From contig NZ_JAKGUG010000008.1 in assembly GCF_021568855.1 (NCBI RefSeq), positions 1-64,000 on the forward strand: a DNA stretch of 64,000 nucleotides, given 5' to 3'. Positions within the stretch are counted from its first letter, which is position 1. Every line of letters starts with the position of its first letter. Under the pieces are notes generated by a model, which worked only from the letters and a program-made list of their open reading frames with translations, was not told where the DNA came from and made no database searches. Below are positions 48,225 through 56,057 of this stretch, in pieces. The position numbers and the translations under genes are program-made. Source of the DNA: Dethiosulfovibrio russensis. Its GTDB lineage: Bacteria > Synergistota > Synergistia > Synergistales > Dethiosulfovibrionaceae.

Positions 48225-49205
48225 GTGAACATAAGGATATTGGTTACCGGAAGCCGGGGCAAAAGCTCGGTTGTTCGCCTTATCCACAGGGCCTTGGTGT
48301 CCGGTGGGATAGAGGCCTACGGCAGGATAACTGGAGTGATACCTAGGACGCTCACTCCTCAAGGGGAGCTGCCCATATATAGATCTTCCGGAGCTCACGT
48401 CGGAGAGATGAAATGGTGGATAAACGCTATGCCGTCGGACGCCGAGGCGGTGGTTATGGAGAACAGCGCCGTATCTCCCGACCTTCAGCACCTCGCCTCC
48501 CTATGGCTCGAACCGACCTTGACCGTCTTGACAAACGTCAGACCGGATCACCAGGACGCCTGGGGAAACGACGAGGATTCCGCCTCGGTCGCCCTGTGTA
48601 AGGGGATCCCTGGTGGCGGCAGGGTCCTCCTCGGGGCGGAGGCGGATAGGCCTCTCGTTCGGGCCTTGTTGAAGAATAAAGGCTGTATGATCACCGTGGT
48701 TCCGGAGTTTCCGGAGCCGCGTTCTTATCGAGCCTCCAACGAAGCCTTGGCTCTGGAGGCCTGTCGTATTTCGGGGGTCGTGGGCCCGGAGGTGACGGAG
48801 GGGATAAAATCGCTCTCTCCCGATCTGGCCGACTTCGTCGTGCTCGACGCCGGAGAGGGAAAGCTGGCCTTCGCCTTTTCCGCCAACGACGTGGTGTCGA
48901 CCGAGTCGCTTTTCTCCTCTCTGGGATGGAAGAGGGAGGACGTCACGGTACTATTCAACCATCGAAGGGACAGGGGCAACCGTTTTAGGGTCTTCGCTCC
49001 ATGGATCGAGAAAGAGAGCTGGAAGGACCGAATAGTGATAGGTGACAGGCCTTTTTTTCGAACCGGAGGAGCCCGTTATGTCGGTCTCGACAGGCCGGAG
49101 GACCTTATAGCCCTGGTGTCACGGGCTGGGTTGGTCTTCGGATGCGGCAACGTCGTCCACGGCCTGCCGTTGGACGCCAAAATTATTCTGGAGAGGATGT
49201 CTTGA
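48225..49205 (+). CDS. pgsB: Poly-gamma-glutamate synthase PgsB/CapB
   Basis: A 326-residue Mur-ligase-like amide ligase. It opens with the P-loop ILVTGSRGKSSVVRLIHRAL, followed by GAHVGEMKWWINAMPSDAEAVVMENSAVSP and TVLTNVRPDHQDAWGNDEDS, the ATP/glutamate-binding blocks of CapB. Bacillus PgsB is about 390 residues and begins with a TM helix; this copy starts directly at the P-loop region and lacks that anchor. The GTG at 48225 has AAGGA upstream, four bases after the HD-GYP stop. It would join glutamates through gamma-carboxyls using ATP, with PgsC as membrane partner. Confidence 0.93.
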   Translation: MNIRILVTGSRGKSSVVRLIHRALVSGGIEAYGRITGVIPRTLTPQGELPIYRSSGAHVGEMKWWINAMPSDAEAVVMENSAVSPDLQHLASLWLEPTLTVLTNVRPDHQDAWGNDEDSASVALCKGIPGGGRVLLGAEADRPLVRALLKNKGCMITVVPEFPEPRSYRASNEALALEACRISGVVGPEVTEGIKSLSPDLADFVVLDAGEGKLAFAFSANDVVSTESLFSSLGWKREDVTVLFNHRRDRGNRFRVFAPWIEKESWKDRIVIGDRPFFRTGGARYVGLDRPEDLIALVSRAGLVFGCGNVVHGLPLDAKIILERMS

Positions 49206-49642
49206 TGGAAAGCTCTCTTTGGCTCCTGTCGATCGGGATCCTGCTAGGCATGTACTTTTACGAGAGGACCGGACTATCCTGCGGTGGGGTTATAACTCCC
49301 GGAGTGCTGGCCATGTCTTTGGGGAGCCCGGTGAGGATATTATGGGCTCTGGCGGCGGCCTTCGTCGTCTGGGCCGTTATGGAGGGTATCTCCAGGGTCT
49401 TCGTCGTCTACGGTCGACAGAGAATAGCCCTCTCCATGGCGGTGGCTCTCCTGATCAAGATGATCCTTGGCGGTTTTTCCGATCCGGGAGCCCTGTGGCT
49501 GGGATGGGCGGTCCCTGGGTTGATGGCAGCCGACTTTCAGAGGCAGGGACCTCTTGCTACCCTGACATCCTCCTTCTCCACCGCCTTCGCTACCTCTATG
49601 GCCTTCTCGGTGGTGTCTGCGATAGGAGGTTATCTGTCGTGA
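49205..49642 (+). CDS. pgsC: Poly-gamma-glutamate membrane protein PgsC/CapC
   Basis: A 145-residue protein of four to five TM helices, the usual size of PgsC. It has WLLSIGILLGMYFYERTGLS, then GGVITPGVLAMSLGSPVRIL, the conserved GGxIxPGxLA block of CapC, and GWAVPGLMAADFQRQGPLAT. It forms the membrane part of the synthase with PgsB. The ATG shares one base with the pgsB stop (TGATG) and the end overlaps pgsW (GTGA). Confidence 0.93.
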   Translation: MESSLWLLSIGILLGMYFYERTGLSCGGVITPGVLAMSLGSPVRILWALAAAFVVWAVMEGISRVFVVYGRQRIALSMAVALLIKMILGGFSDPGALWLGWAVPGLMAADFQRQGPLATLTSSFSTAFATSMAFSVVSAIGGYLS

Positions 49643-50706
49643 CCTTCGATCTAGGAGAGTACAGGGACAGACTCAGAAGACGCTCCCGTCGTCGCATACT
49701 GTCTCTGCTGATGCTTACGGGAGTCATGGCCTTGATATATCTTGTCGGAGGCGACGGGCTTTCGATGGAAGAGGAGCGGCTCTGGTCTGGCGTGAGAGAG
49801 GCGGAGACGGCGGTGGCCGACTGGCGGCGCTCCATCGGGTCATTCCCTTCCATCACCGACGATCCATGGAACCTGGGGCTCATAGGCCTGGAGTGGAGTC
49901 CTCTTTCTACGACCCTCGGCAGCCTCCCTTCCAAGAGGACCGCCTGCCATCCCGATTGGGCCGTCGTCTTTCTTCGGTGGTTTCGATCTCTAGGGCTTTC
50001 GGCAGGGGATCCGGTGGTGATAATGTCCTCTTCCTCCTTTCCGGGATTGCTGTTGAACATGCTGATGGCGTCGGAGTTCTACGACCTGGACGTACATCTG
50101 GTGGTTTCCCTGGGGTCCTCCACCTGGGGATGCAACGATCCCAAGGCACCTTGGCCCACCATGGCGAAGGAACTTAGACGAAGGGGATTCCTGAGCACCA
50201 GAGCCTACTGCTATACCCTGGGAGGGGGCGGCGAGGTGGGATCGGGAATCTCCCCCGAGGGGATCGACATAATGACGTCCGCCGCGATGAAAGCCGGTGT
50301 TCCCGTGCTGTCCTCGTCCTCCAAGGAAGAGGTCGTAGGCTGGAAGATGGACTTCATCGGTCGGGTGAAACCCAAAGTGGTGGTATCCATAGGGGGTTCA
50401 AGCGCCAATATGGGAGACAATCCGGCGGTTCTTTCCCTCCCTCCGGGCATCTCCAAGCCCGGAGCCAAGGGAGGTGACGGGGTTATAGGCAGGTCTCTAA
50501 AGGAGGGGTATACCGTCATCCATCTCCTCAACCTTAGGGACTTGGCCCTGGCAGAGGGGGTTCCCTTCGATTCCGAGCCTGTAAGGGGAACCGTCGGGAG
50601 GCGGTCTATATTTCTCTCTTTGTCGGGATTGGCGGTCTATATCGGAGCGACCCTGTTTTTTTCCAGATTTTCCCACGGAGGCGAAACTCTTGGGAACAAA
50701 ATATAA
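49639..50706 (+). CDS. pgsW: Poly-gamma-glutamate system protein PgsW
   Basis: A 355-residue protein of the gamma-glutamate system family found beside pgsB and pgsC. TM helices near residues 20-38 (ILSLLMLTGVMALIYLVGG) and at the C terminus (IFLSLSGLAVYIGATLFF) flank an external domain with LEWSPLSTTLGSLPSKRTA, SSSSFPGLLLNMLMASEF, VVSLGSSTWGCNDP and SIGGSSANMGDN. Its biochemical role is unknown; some species appear to use it instead of PgsA. The GTG at 49639 has GGAGG nine bases upstream. Last gene of the operon. A shorter paralogue is encoded at 56058. Confidence 0.9.
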   Translation: MTFDLGEYRDRLRRRSRRRILSLLMLTGVMALIYLVGGDGLSMEEERLWSGVREAETAVADWRRSIGSFPSITDDPWNLGLIGLEWSPLSTTLGSLPSKRTACHPDWAVVFLRWFRSLGLSAGDPVVIMSSSSFPGLLLNMLMASEFYDLDVHLVVSLGSSTWGCNDPKAPWPTMAKELRRRGFLSTRAYCYTLGGGGEVGSGISPEGIDIMTSAAMKAGVPVLSSSSKEEVVGWKMDFIGRVKPKVVVSIGGSSANMGDNPAVLSLPPGISKPGAKGGDGVIGRSLKEGYTVIHLLNLRDLALAEGVPFDSEPVRGTVGRRSIFLSLSGLAVYIGATLFFSRFSHGGETLGNKI

Positions 50707-50724
50707 CTTAATAGGCTAGGCCAT

Positions 50725-50769
50725 GAAATCAGAGGGATTCCTTTTTTCATTGAGGATCCCTCTGATTTC
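50725..50769 (+). terminator. Terminator of the sensory trio/pgs operon
   Basis: A 13-bp perfect stem (GAAATCAGAGGGA and complement) with a 19-base loop, followed by TGTTTATGTG. It starts 19 bases after the pgsW stop. Confidence 0.78.
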
Positions 50770-50842
50770 TGTTTATGTGTCTGTTGTTGTCAGTTAGAGG
50801 CGCAAGCCTGCCTTTTTGTTCTGAAAAAACAAATGTGTATCG

Positions 50843-50872
50843 TTGACCCCACAGGGTGAAAAGGGATACTCT
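50843..50872 (+). promoter_or_regulatory. Probable promoter of DUF6305 cluster B
   Basis: TTGACC (50843-50848), an 18-bp spacer and TACTCT (50867-50872), 59 bases before the ATG at 50931. The surrounding 224-bp gap is otherwise AT-rich sequence in which I see no gene. Confidence 0.55.
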
Positions 50873-50930
50873 AAATAAATATAGTGAGGGAAGTTTTTTT
50901 CTTCTATCTTTTTGGGGAGGTCGATTTTTT

Positions 50931-51524
50931 ATGAGAAGAAACACCGTGGTGCTAGCTGTTCTCGTTTCGTTGTTTTCGCTTTTCGTCGGTTCCGCCATGG
51001 CGGCGGTCACCGGCGATGCGCCTTTGAAGGGCGATGAGCCCCTTCTGATAACCAACGCCGGTCAGGGACCGGGAGGTAAGATGGGGCGGCTTCTGGTCAG
51101 CCGGTCCAAGGCAGTGAAGGACATGACCTACAACGCCGAGCCCACGCCGGAGGACATCCTGTCCGGTGGCTATAAAACCGTGCTCGTGGTGATCGGTTCA
51201 TCCGCCAAGGGGCTCGGTGCCTCTGGGATAACCATCGACGACGAGATCGACCGGCTCGGGGCCATAATGGAGGCCTGCAAGAAAGAGGGAATCCAGGTCA
51301 TAGCGGCTCACATAGAGGGTAAGGCCAGGAGAGGCAAGCCCGGCAGCGCCGACGAGCGTTCCATCGATGCCATCGCCCCCTACGCTCAGGGCTTCATAGT
51401 CAAGAACGACAGCAACTCGGACGGACGTTTCACCGATCTGGCCGAGGCCAACGGAGCTCCCCTGACCATCATAGACGAGACCATCGACTTTATGAACGTG
51501 GTCAAGGATATGTACTCGAAGTAG
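50931..51524 (+). CDS. Secreted DUF6305 family protein, cluster B
   Basis: A 197-residue exported paralogue of the protein at 38151. Signal peptide RRNTVVLAVLVSLFSLFVG ends near SAMAAV; the mature part has NAGQGPGGKMGRLLV, the shared turn VLVVIGSSAKGLGASGITID, VIAAHIEGKARRGK and PYAQGFIVKNDSNSDGRF. The two copies match in order and spacing of these blocks though overall similarity looks moderate, so the duplication is old. GGGGAGG lies ten bases before the ATG. Followed by the permease gene 18 bases on. Confidence 0.83.
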   Translation: MRRNTVVLAVLVSLFSLFVGSAMAAVTGDAPLKGDEPLLITNAGQGPGGKMGRLLVSRSKAVKDMTYNAEPTPEDILSGGYKTVLVVIGSSAKGLGASGITIDDEIDRLGAIMEACKKEGIQVIAAHIEGKARRGKPGSADERSIDAIAPYAQGFIVKNDSNSDGRFTDLAEANGAPLTIIDETIDFMNVVKDMYSK

Positions 51525-51542
51525 CCGAGGAGGAAGTCGATT

Positions 51543-52844
51543 TTGTCTATGTACGCCGAGACTTCCATGGTCCTGGCGGTGATGGCGGTTGTCTTCGCCC
51601 TTTGTAGCTGGAAGCTCAAATCGCCGGAGATCTCCATGGTCATCACAGCCATAGCCGGTGCCCTGGCGGGGCGGCTGTGGTTTCCCGTCAGGCTTTTAGT
51701 GGAGGGGACCTTCACCTATTTCGACGTAGGGCTCATCTTCATCACCGCCTCGGTCTTCATCAACATGTACTCCGCCACCGGGGCCATGAATGCCCTGGTC
51801 CGCAAGATGGTGGAGCGTTTCTACCATCGCAAGTGGATGCTTTTCTCCATATTGGCCGTGATAATGCTGATCCCAGGCGCCCTCACCGGAGCTGGAAGCG
51901 TATCGATGTTCGTGGTGGGAGGGATGATCGCCACGGTACTTCGCTATATGGGAATCACGTCGGTCAGGACCACCGCCTTTATATACGTGACGTCCATGTT
52001 GGCGGCGGCGGCGCCTCCCATAAACCTCTGGGCCATGTTGATGGCCGCTCAGGCCAACATGCCCTACGTAGGATTCTCCGTTCCCCTTCTGGCCCCCATC
52101 CTGGTGATCACCGTCTTTACCGTGGTCTATCTGCTGAGGGGAGGGGAGCCCGAGCCCAAGGAGAAGATCCTGGAGGAACTTCCGATCCCTCCGGAAGGCA
52201 TGAACTGGTTCCGTATACTGGCTCCGATGCTCACCTTTTTGGTGATAGTCCTTCTGTCCAAGTACATGGCTTTCAGCGTTCCCACCGTTGGGTTGCCTCT
52301 GAACTTTCTCATCTCCGCGGGAGTGGCCGTTCTTTGCTCTCCGATCAAGCGTTCCGTCAAAGAATGGGGAGATACCGTCCTGGAGACGATGGAGCAGGTC
52401 TTCCCTCTGTTGGCCACTGTCATCAGCGTAGGGGTATTGGTCAACATAATGACCGCCACCGGGGTCAGAGGGCTTATAGCCATAACCTTCGTTACCCTTC
52501 CGACCATCTTCATATATCTGACGGCCCTTTTCGTTCTGCCGATGGCTCAGGGGTCGCTTAGCTACGGGAGCGCCATAATACTGGGAACTCCCATGATATT
52601 CCTCTTCAACTCCGTCGGCTTCAACGTGACCATAGTGGCGACGGCCCTGAGCCTGATGTTCCCTCTGGGAGACTGTCTTCCTCCCTCTAGAATATCCGGC
52701 AGGGTGGCTATAGAGGTGTCGGGTTACGAGGGCAGCTATATGTCCTTCCTCAAGGGAATCTTCGTTCCGGCCCTGTTCATGGGGCTGGTCGCGTTGTTCA
52801 TGTTGATCAACGCCAACGCGTTCAAGTTTTTAGTGATCCGGTGA
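51543..52844 (+). CDS. DctM-like 12-TM permease, cluster B
   Basis: A 433-residue paralogue of the permease at 38716. Matching loops are ILAVIMLIPGALTGAGSVSM, YVTSMLAAAAPPINLWAML, MAQGSLSYGSAIILGTPM and MFPLGDCLPPSRISGRVAIE; compare the LMPPTALAG loop of cluster A. A TTG start at 51543 with AGGAGG nine bases upstream is preferred to the ATG at 51549. As in cluster A there is no DctQ/DctP pair, only DUF6305 and a mini membrane protein. Confidence 0.85.
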   Translation: MSMYAETSMVLAVMAVVFALCSWKLKSPEISMVITAIAGALAGRLWFPVRLLVEGTFTYFDVGLIFITASVFINMYSATGAMNALVRKMVERFYHRKWMLFSILAVIMLIPGALTGAGSVSMFVVGGMIATVLRYMGITSVRTTAFIYVTSMLAAAAPPINLWAMLMAAQANMPYVGFSVPLLAPILVITVFTVVYLLRGGEPEPKEKILEELPIPPEGMNWFRILAPMLTFLVIVLLSKYMAFSVPTVGLPLNFLISAGVAVLCSPIKRSVKEWGDTVLETMEQVFPLLATVISVGVLVNIMTATGVRGLIAITFVTLPTIFIYLTALFVLPMAQGSLSYGSAIILGTPMIFLFNSVGFNVTIVATALSLMFPLGDCLPPSRISGRVAIEVSGYEGSYMSFLKGIFVPALFMGLVALFMLINANAFKFLVIR

Positions 52845-52857
52845 GGAGGAGAAGATC

Positions 52858-53034
52858 ATGACGACGGTGCTGAACCAGGTTATCCATCAGATCTACTACG
52901 TTATAGTCGCCTTTTTCGGACTCCTGCTTCTAAGGAATCTCTTCTTCAGGAAGACCAGGACCAGCCTGATATACGATGTGGTATATGCCTATACCCTTAT
53001 ACCCTTCGTCCTCAGGGTCCTTCACATAAAGTAA
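52858..53034 (+). CDS. Mini membrane protein (58 residues), cluster B
   Basis: A short gene with GAGGAGGAG six bases before the ATG. The product has two hydrophobic helices (YYVIVAFFGLLLLRNLFF and VYAYTLIPFVLRVLHIK) separated by RKTRTSL. It is the positional and C-terminal match of the 48-residue protein at 40016. Two independent clusters conserving such a gene supports function, likely as a small permease subunit. Confidence 0.82.
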   Translation: MTTVLNQVIHQIYYVIVAFFGLLLLRNLFFRKTRTSLIYDVVYAYTLIPFVLRVLHIK

Positions 53035-53044
53035 GGTGGTTTTG

Positions 53045-54247
53045 ATGAAGAGAAGAGAGATCCCAGGGGTAAAGAGAAAGCTAGCGGTGCTGGCTGTAGT
53101 TGCGGTTATCGCTTTTTTGGGTGCTAAGGAATTCATGGAGCTTCGGAACTTCAAGGAACCCGTGGTCGTGTCGGAGGCCTTCACCGAGAAGGTGATGCTC
53201 AGCGATTATTTCGAGGGCATAAAGGGAACGGGAGTGGACACGCCGGTCTACCTGTTCGACTCGGGCGTGCCAGGAGGAACCCTGGTCTTTTTAGGCGGGA
53301 CCCATCCCTACGAACCTGCCACCATGCTGGCGGCCTATGTGGCTATGGAGAATATCTCCGTCTCCAAGGGAAGGGTGTTCATAATTCCCCACGCCAACCT
53401 GAGCGCCTCCAAGGTGGGCATGCTGGGCAACGCCTATCCCAAGTTTCTGCACGTGCAGACCGAACACGGCCCCAGGGCCTACCGTATAGGAGACCGATCC
53501 ACCGATCCTCTGGACCAGTGGCCCGATCCCTTTACCTACGTCCACTATCCGTCCAAGCAGAACCTGGCGTATACCGACGCCAGGAACCTTAACAGGACCT
53601 ATCCCGGTCGTCCTGACGGTAACCTTACGGAACAGCTGGCCTACGCCATCATGGAGCTGATAAGGAAGGAAAAGGCCGATCTGTATTGCGATACCCACGA
53701 GGCATCGCTGATGTACCCGGTGGTGAGCACCTATGTAGCCCACGACAGGGCCCTGGACGTGGCCATGATGGCGGCAATGGATCTCAGCGCCACCACCTTC
53801 CCGATGAAGTGCGAGGCCAGCCCCAAGAGCCTGAGAGGGCTATCTCACAGGGAGGTCGGAGACTTCTCCCCCGTTCCCGAGCAGGGATACGAGGGGGTCC
53901 TGGCGGTCCTGATGGAGACTATGGAGCCATTCATAGACCGGGTGGCCGGTAAGATAACCGAGGAGCTAATGATGGAGGGTAAGGACGAGTTCCTCCAGAC
54001 CGCCTCGGAGCACGGCCTTCTGTACTGCGTTCCCGAGTACGACATAGAGTTCGGCGGTCCAATGAAATATAGGGTCGGACGGCATCTTACGTCGATATCC
54101 GAGCTGGTTCGTCAGATGAACGATTTCTTCCCCGAAAAGGAGATACAGCTTCAATGGCCCGAGTTCGACGGGCTCATGGAGAACGGCATAGGCCATTATC
54201 TCCACGATCCTACCGAGGCCCATAGCACCAGGGTCTTCTGGAACTGA
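53045..54247 (+). CDS. Membrane-anchored aspartoacylase/succinylglutamate desuccinylase-like zinc enzyme, cluster B
   Basis: A 400-residue paralogue of the protein at 40175. The N-terminal anchor is KLAVLAVVAVIAFLGAKEF. The zinc and substrate residues sit in GGTHPYEPATML, RNLNRTYPG and DTHEASLMYPVV, with GLSHREVGDF beyond, so the catalytic His/Glu framework is intact. Both enzymes share the unusual DSGVPGGT block just ahead of the zinc site. The ATG at 53045 follows AAGGTGG and starts ten bases after the mini-protein stop. Confidence 0.87.
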   Translation: MKRREIPGVKRKLAVLAVVAVIAFLGAKEFMELRNFKEPVVVSEAFTEKVMLSDYFEGIKGTGVDTPVYLFDSGVPGGTLVFLGGTHPYEPATMLAAYVAMENISVSKGRVFIIPHANLSASKVGMLGNAYPKFLHVQTEHGPRAYRIGDRSTDPLDQWPDPFTYVHYPSKQNLAYTDARNLNRTYPGRPDGNLTEQLAYAIMELIRKEKADLYCDTHEASLMYPVVSTYVAHDRALDVAMMAAMDLSATTFPMKCEASPKSLRGLSHREVGDFSPVPEQGYEGVLAVLMETMEPFIDRVAGKITEELMMEGKDEFLQTASEHGLLYCVPEYDIEFGGPMKYRVGRHLTSISELVRQMNDFFPEKEIQLQWPEFDGLMENGIGHYLHDPTEAHSTRVFWN

Positions 54248-54358
54248 GTTTCGAAAGATCGGGATGAACGGAGGTGGTTTGTCGAGTAAGCTGAAATAGC
54301 GGCTAGAGGGCGAGAGTTTTTGCAGAGATAACCGAATTTATAAAAAGGAGTGTGAGCG

Positions 54359-55930
54359 ATGAGGAACAAGAAACTGGCATCCCTTGCTATCGCGCTATGC
54401 CTGGTAATGGCTATGGGATTGGTCGCCTCGGCCTGTACGGTGGTCGCCGTCGGCAAGGACGCCACCGTGAACGGAACTTCCATCATCACCCATAACGACG
54501 ATTCCACCAGTGCCAACTTTAAGCTATGGATCATAGAGGAGAAGGATTGGCCGGAAGGATCGGTTCGCAAGCTGATAATGAACGATCATGGTTACGAGCC
54601 CGGCGACGTCATGGGGGAGATGCCCCAGGCAAGCCATACCTATCGTTACTTCAAGAGTCGCTACTCCTTCATGAACGAGATGGGCGTCGCCATGGGCGAG
54701 TCCACCTTCGGAACCGATAACGAGGAGATCAAGAAGGACCTGGTGAAGGACAGCGACGGTATCATCGACTGTTGGCTGGCTCAGGACATAGCCCTGGAGC
54801 GGGCCGCTACCGCCCGTGAGGCCGTCAAGATCATGGGCGACCTGGTCGAGGAATTCGGCTGGGCCGGCAGCGGAGAGACCATCAACGTCACCGACGGAGA
54901 CGAGGTCTGGATCGCCGAGTTCTACGGCCGCGACCTGTGGTGCGCAGTTCGCATGCCCGACGATATGTTTTTCGTGTCCGCCAACAGGGCCAGGCTCAGG
55001 GAAATCGACCTGACCGACAAGGAGAACGTCATGCACTCTCCCAATATCGTCTCCTACGGCGTCAACAAGGGCTGGATCGAGGGAAACGTGAACTGGAAGA
55101 GTTTCAGTCCCGCCCAGGTTTACGCTCCCCATCACGACAGGCTCTACTCCACCAGGAGGGTCTGGAGGGCTCAGGAACTGGTAGCTCCCTCTCTCAAGCA
55201 GAGTCCCAAGGAGCATAACTATCCCCTCTTCGTGAAGCCCGACAAGAAGCTCTCTACCTGGGACATCTTCAAGATCAAGGGAGATTACTACGAGGGTACC
55301 GATTACGACCTCACCGAGGGACCTGCCGCCGGACCCTGGGGCAACCCCATCAGGATCGCCAACAAGGGCGAGGGTGCCTGGGAGAGATCCATCAACATGC
55401 ACAGAACCTGCTACGTCCACATCGGAGAGGTTGATCCCAAGCTTCCCGCCCCGATCAAGGGCATCAGCTGGTTCGGATACGGCGCTCCCGACACGACCTA
55501 CCTTACCCCTCTTTGGCCGATCATGAGGAAGCTTCCCGAGTTCTACGAGGTCGGTTCCCGTTTCGAGGACTTCCGCCGCGACTCCGGTTGGTGGGTCAAC
55601 AGCTACGTCCAGGAGATGGCCACCCTTCGCTACTGCGAGGCCATCGAGGAGATCTACGCCCTCAGGGATCCCAAGATGAGGGAGCAGTTCACCGAGACCT
55701 ATGCGGTACAGAAGGACGCGGCCAAGCTCTGGAGACAGGGCAAGAAGAACCAGGCCATCGACCAGCTGACCCGCTTCGCCTACGATAGGGCAGTGGACTG
55801 GAACCGTACCTGGCTGAAGCTGGGCGACCACCTTCTGGGCAACTATGCCCTGGGTTACAGAAACTTCAAAACCACCGGCTATCCCCAGTGGTGGAACGAT
55901 TTCATCGGTTACGGACCTCTCGAGAGATAG
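54359..55930 (+). CDS. C69-family dipeptidase, exported
   Basis: A 523-residue N-terminal nucleophile peptidase (PepD/U34 group). After the signal sequence the nucleophile Cys26 is exposed at SACTVVAVGKDAT, followed by GTSIITHNDDST, NEMGVAMGESTFG, AEFYGRDLWCAVRMPD and VSANRARLREID. C69 enzymes cleave unblocked dipeptides. Export and a signal peptide point to a periplasmic site. It follows the cluster B zinc enzyme by 111 bases, with AAAAAGGAG before the ATG, and holds the place that gamma-glutamyltransferase has in cluster A. Confidence 0.93.
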   Translation: MRNKKLASLAIALCLVMAMGLVASACTVVAVGKDATVNGTSIITHNDDSTSANFKLWIIEEKDWPEGSVRKLIMNDHGYEPGDVMGEMPQASHTYRYFKSRYSFMNEMGVAMGESTFGTDNEEIKKDLVKDSDGIIDCWLAQDIALERAATAREAVKIMGDLVEEFGWAGSGETINVTDGDEVWIAEFYGRDLWCAVRMPDDMFFVSANRARLREIDLTDKENVMHSPNIVSYGVNKGWIEGNVNWKSFSPAQVYAPHHDRLYSTRRVWRAQELVAPSLKQSPKEHNYPLFVKPDKKLSTWDIFKIKGDYYEGTDYDLTEGPAAGPWGNPIRIANKGEGAWERSINMHRTCYVHIGEVDPKLPAPIKGISWFGYGAPDTTYLTPLWPIMRKLPEFYEVGSRFEDFRRDSGWWVNSYVQEMATLRYCEAIEEIYALRDPKMREQFTETYAVQKDAAKLWRQGKKNQAIDQLTRFAYDRAVDWNRTWLKLGDHLLGNYALGYRNFKTTGYPQWWNDFIGYGPLER

Positions 55931-55952
55931 CTCTGCCGTGATCGATCTATTG

Positions 55953-55976
55953 AAGGCCCCCCTTAAGGGGGGCCTT
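55953..55976 (+). terminator. Terminator after the C69 dipeptidase
   Basis: A perfect 10-bp stem (AAGGCCCCCC, loop TTAA, complement) followed by TTTCTC, 22 bases after the stop codon. It lies inside the open frame that extends upstream of the next gene, which argues that gene starts later. Confidence 0.9.
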
Positions 55977-56057
55977 TCTCGTAGCGTCCTGTTATGCTGC
56001 TGTCTTATAGGAGGCTCGCTCCTGCCGAGGTCGATTTCATGGGGGTGCGACGAAGGT

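Noticed and set aside
49219-49638. Extension of the PgsW frame upstream through pgsC
   Set aside because: The upstream codons overlap pgsC out of frame; GTG at 49639 has a good ribosome site and the N-terminal helix follows at once.
54264-54299. Tiny ORF after GGAGGTGG, upstream of the C69 dipeptidase
   Set aside because: Only 11 codons from the ATG (six from the TTG), with no regulatory residue pattern or hairpin; most likely chance.
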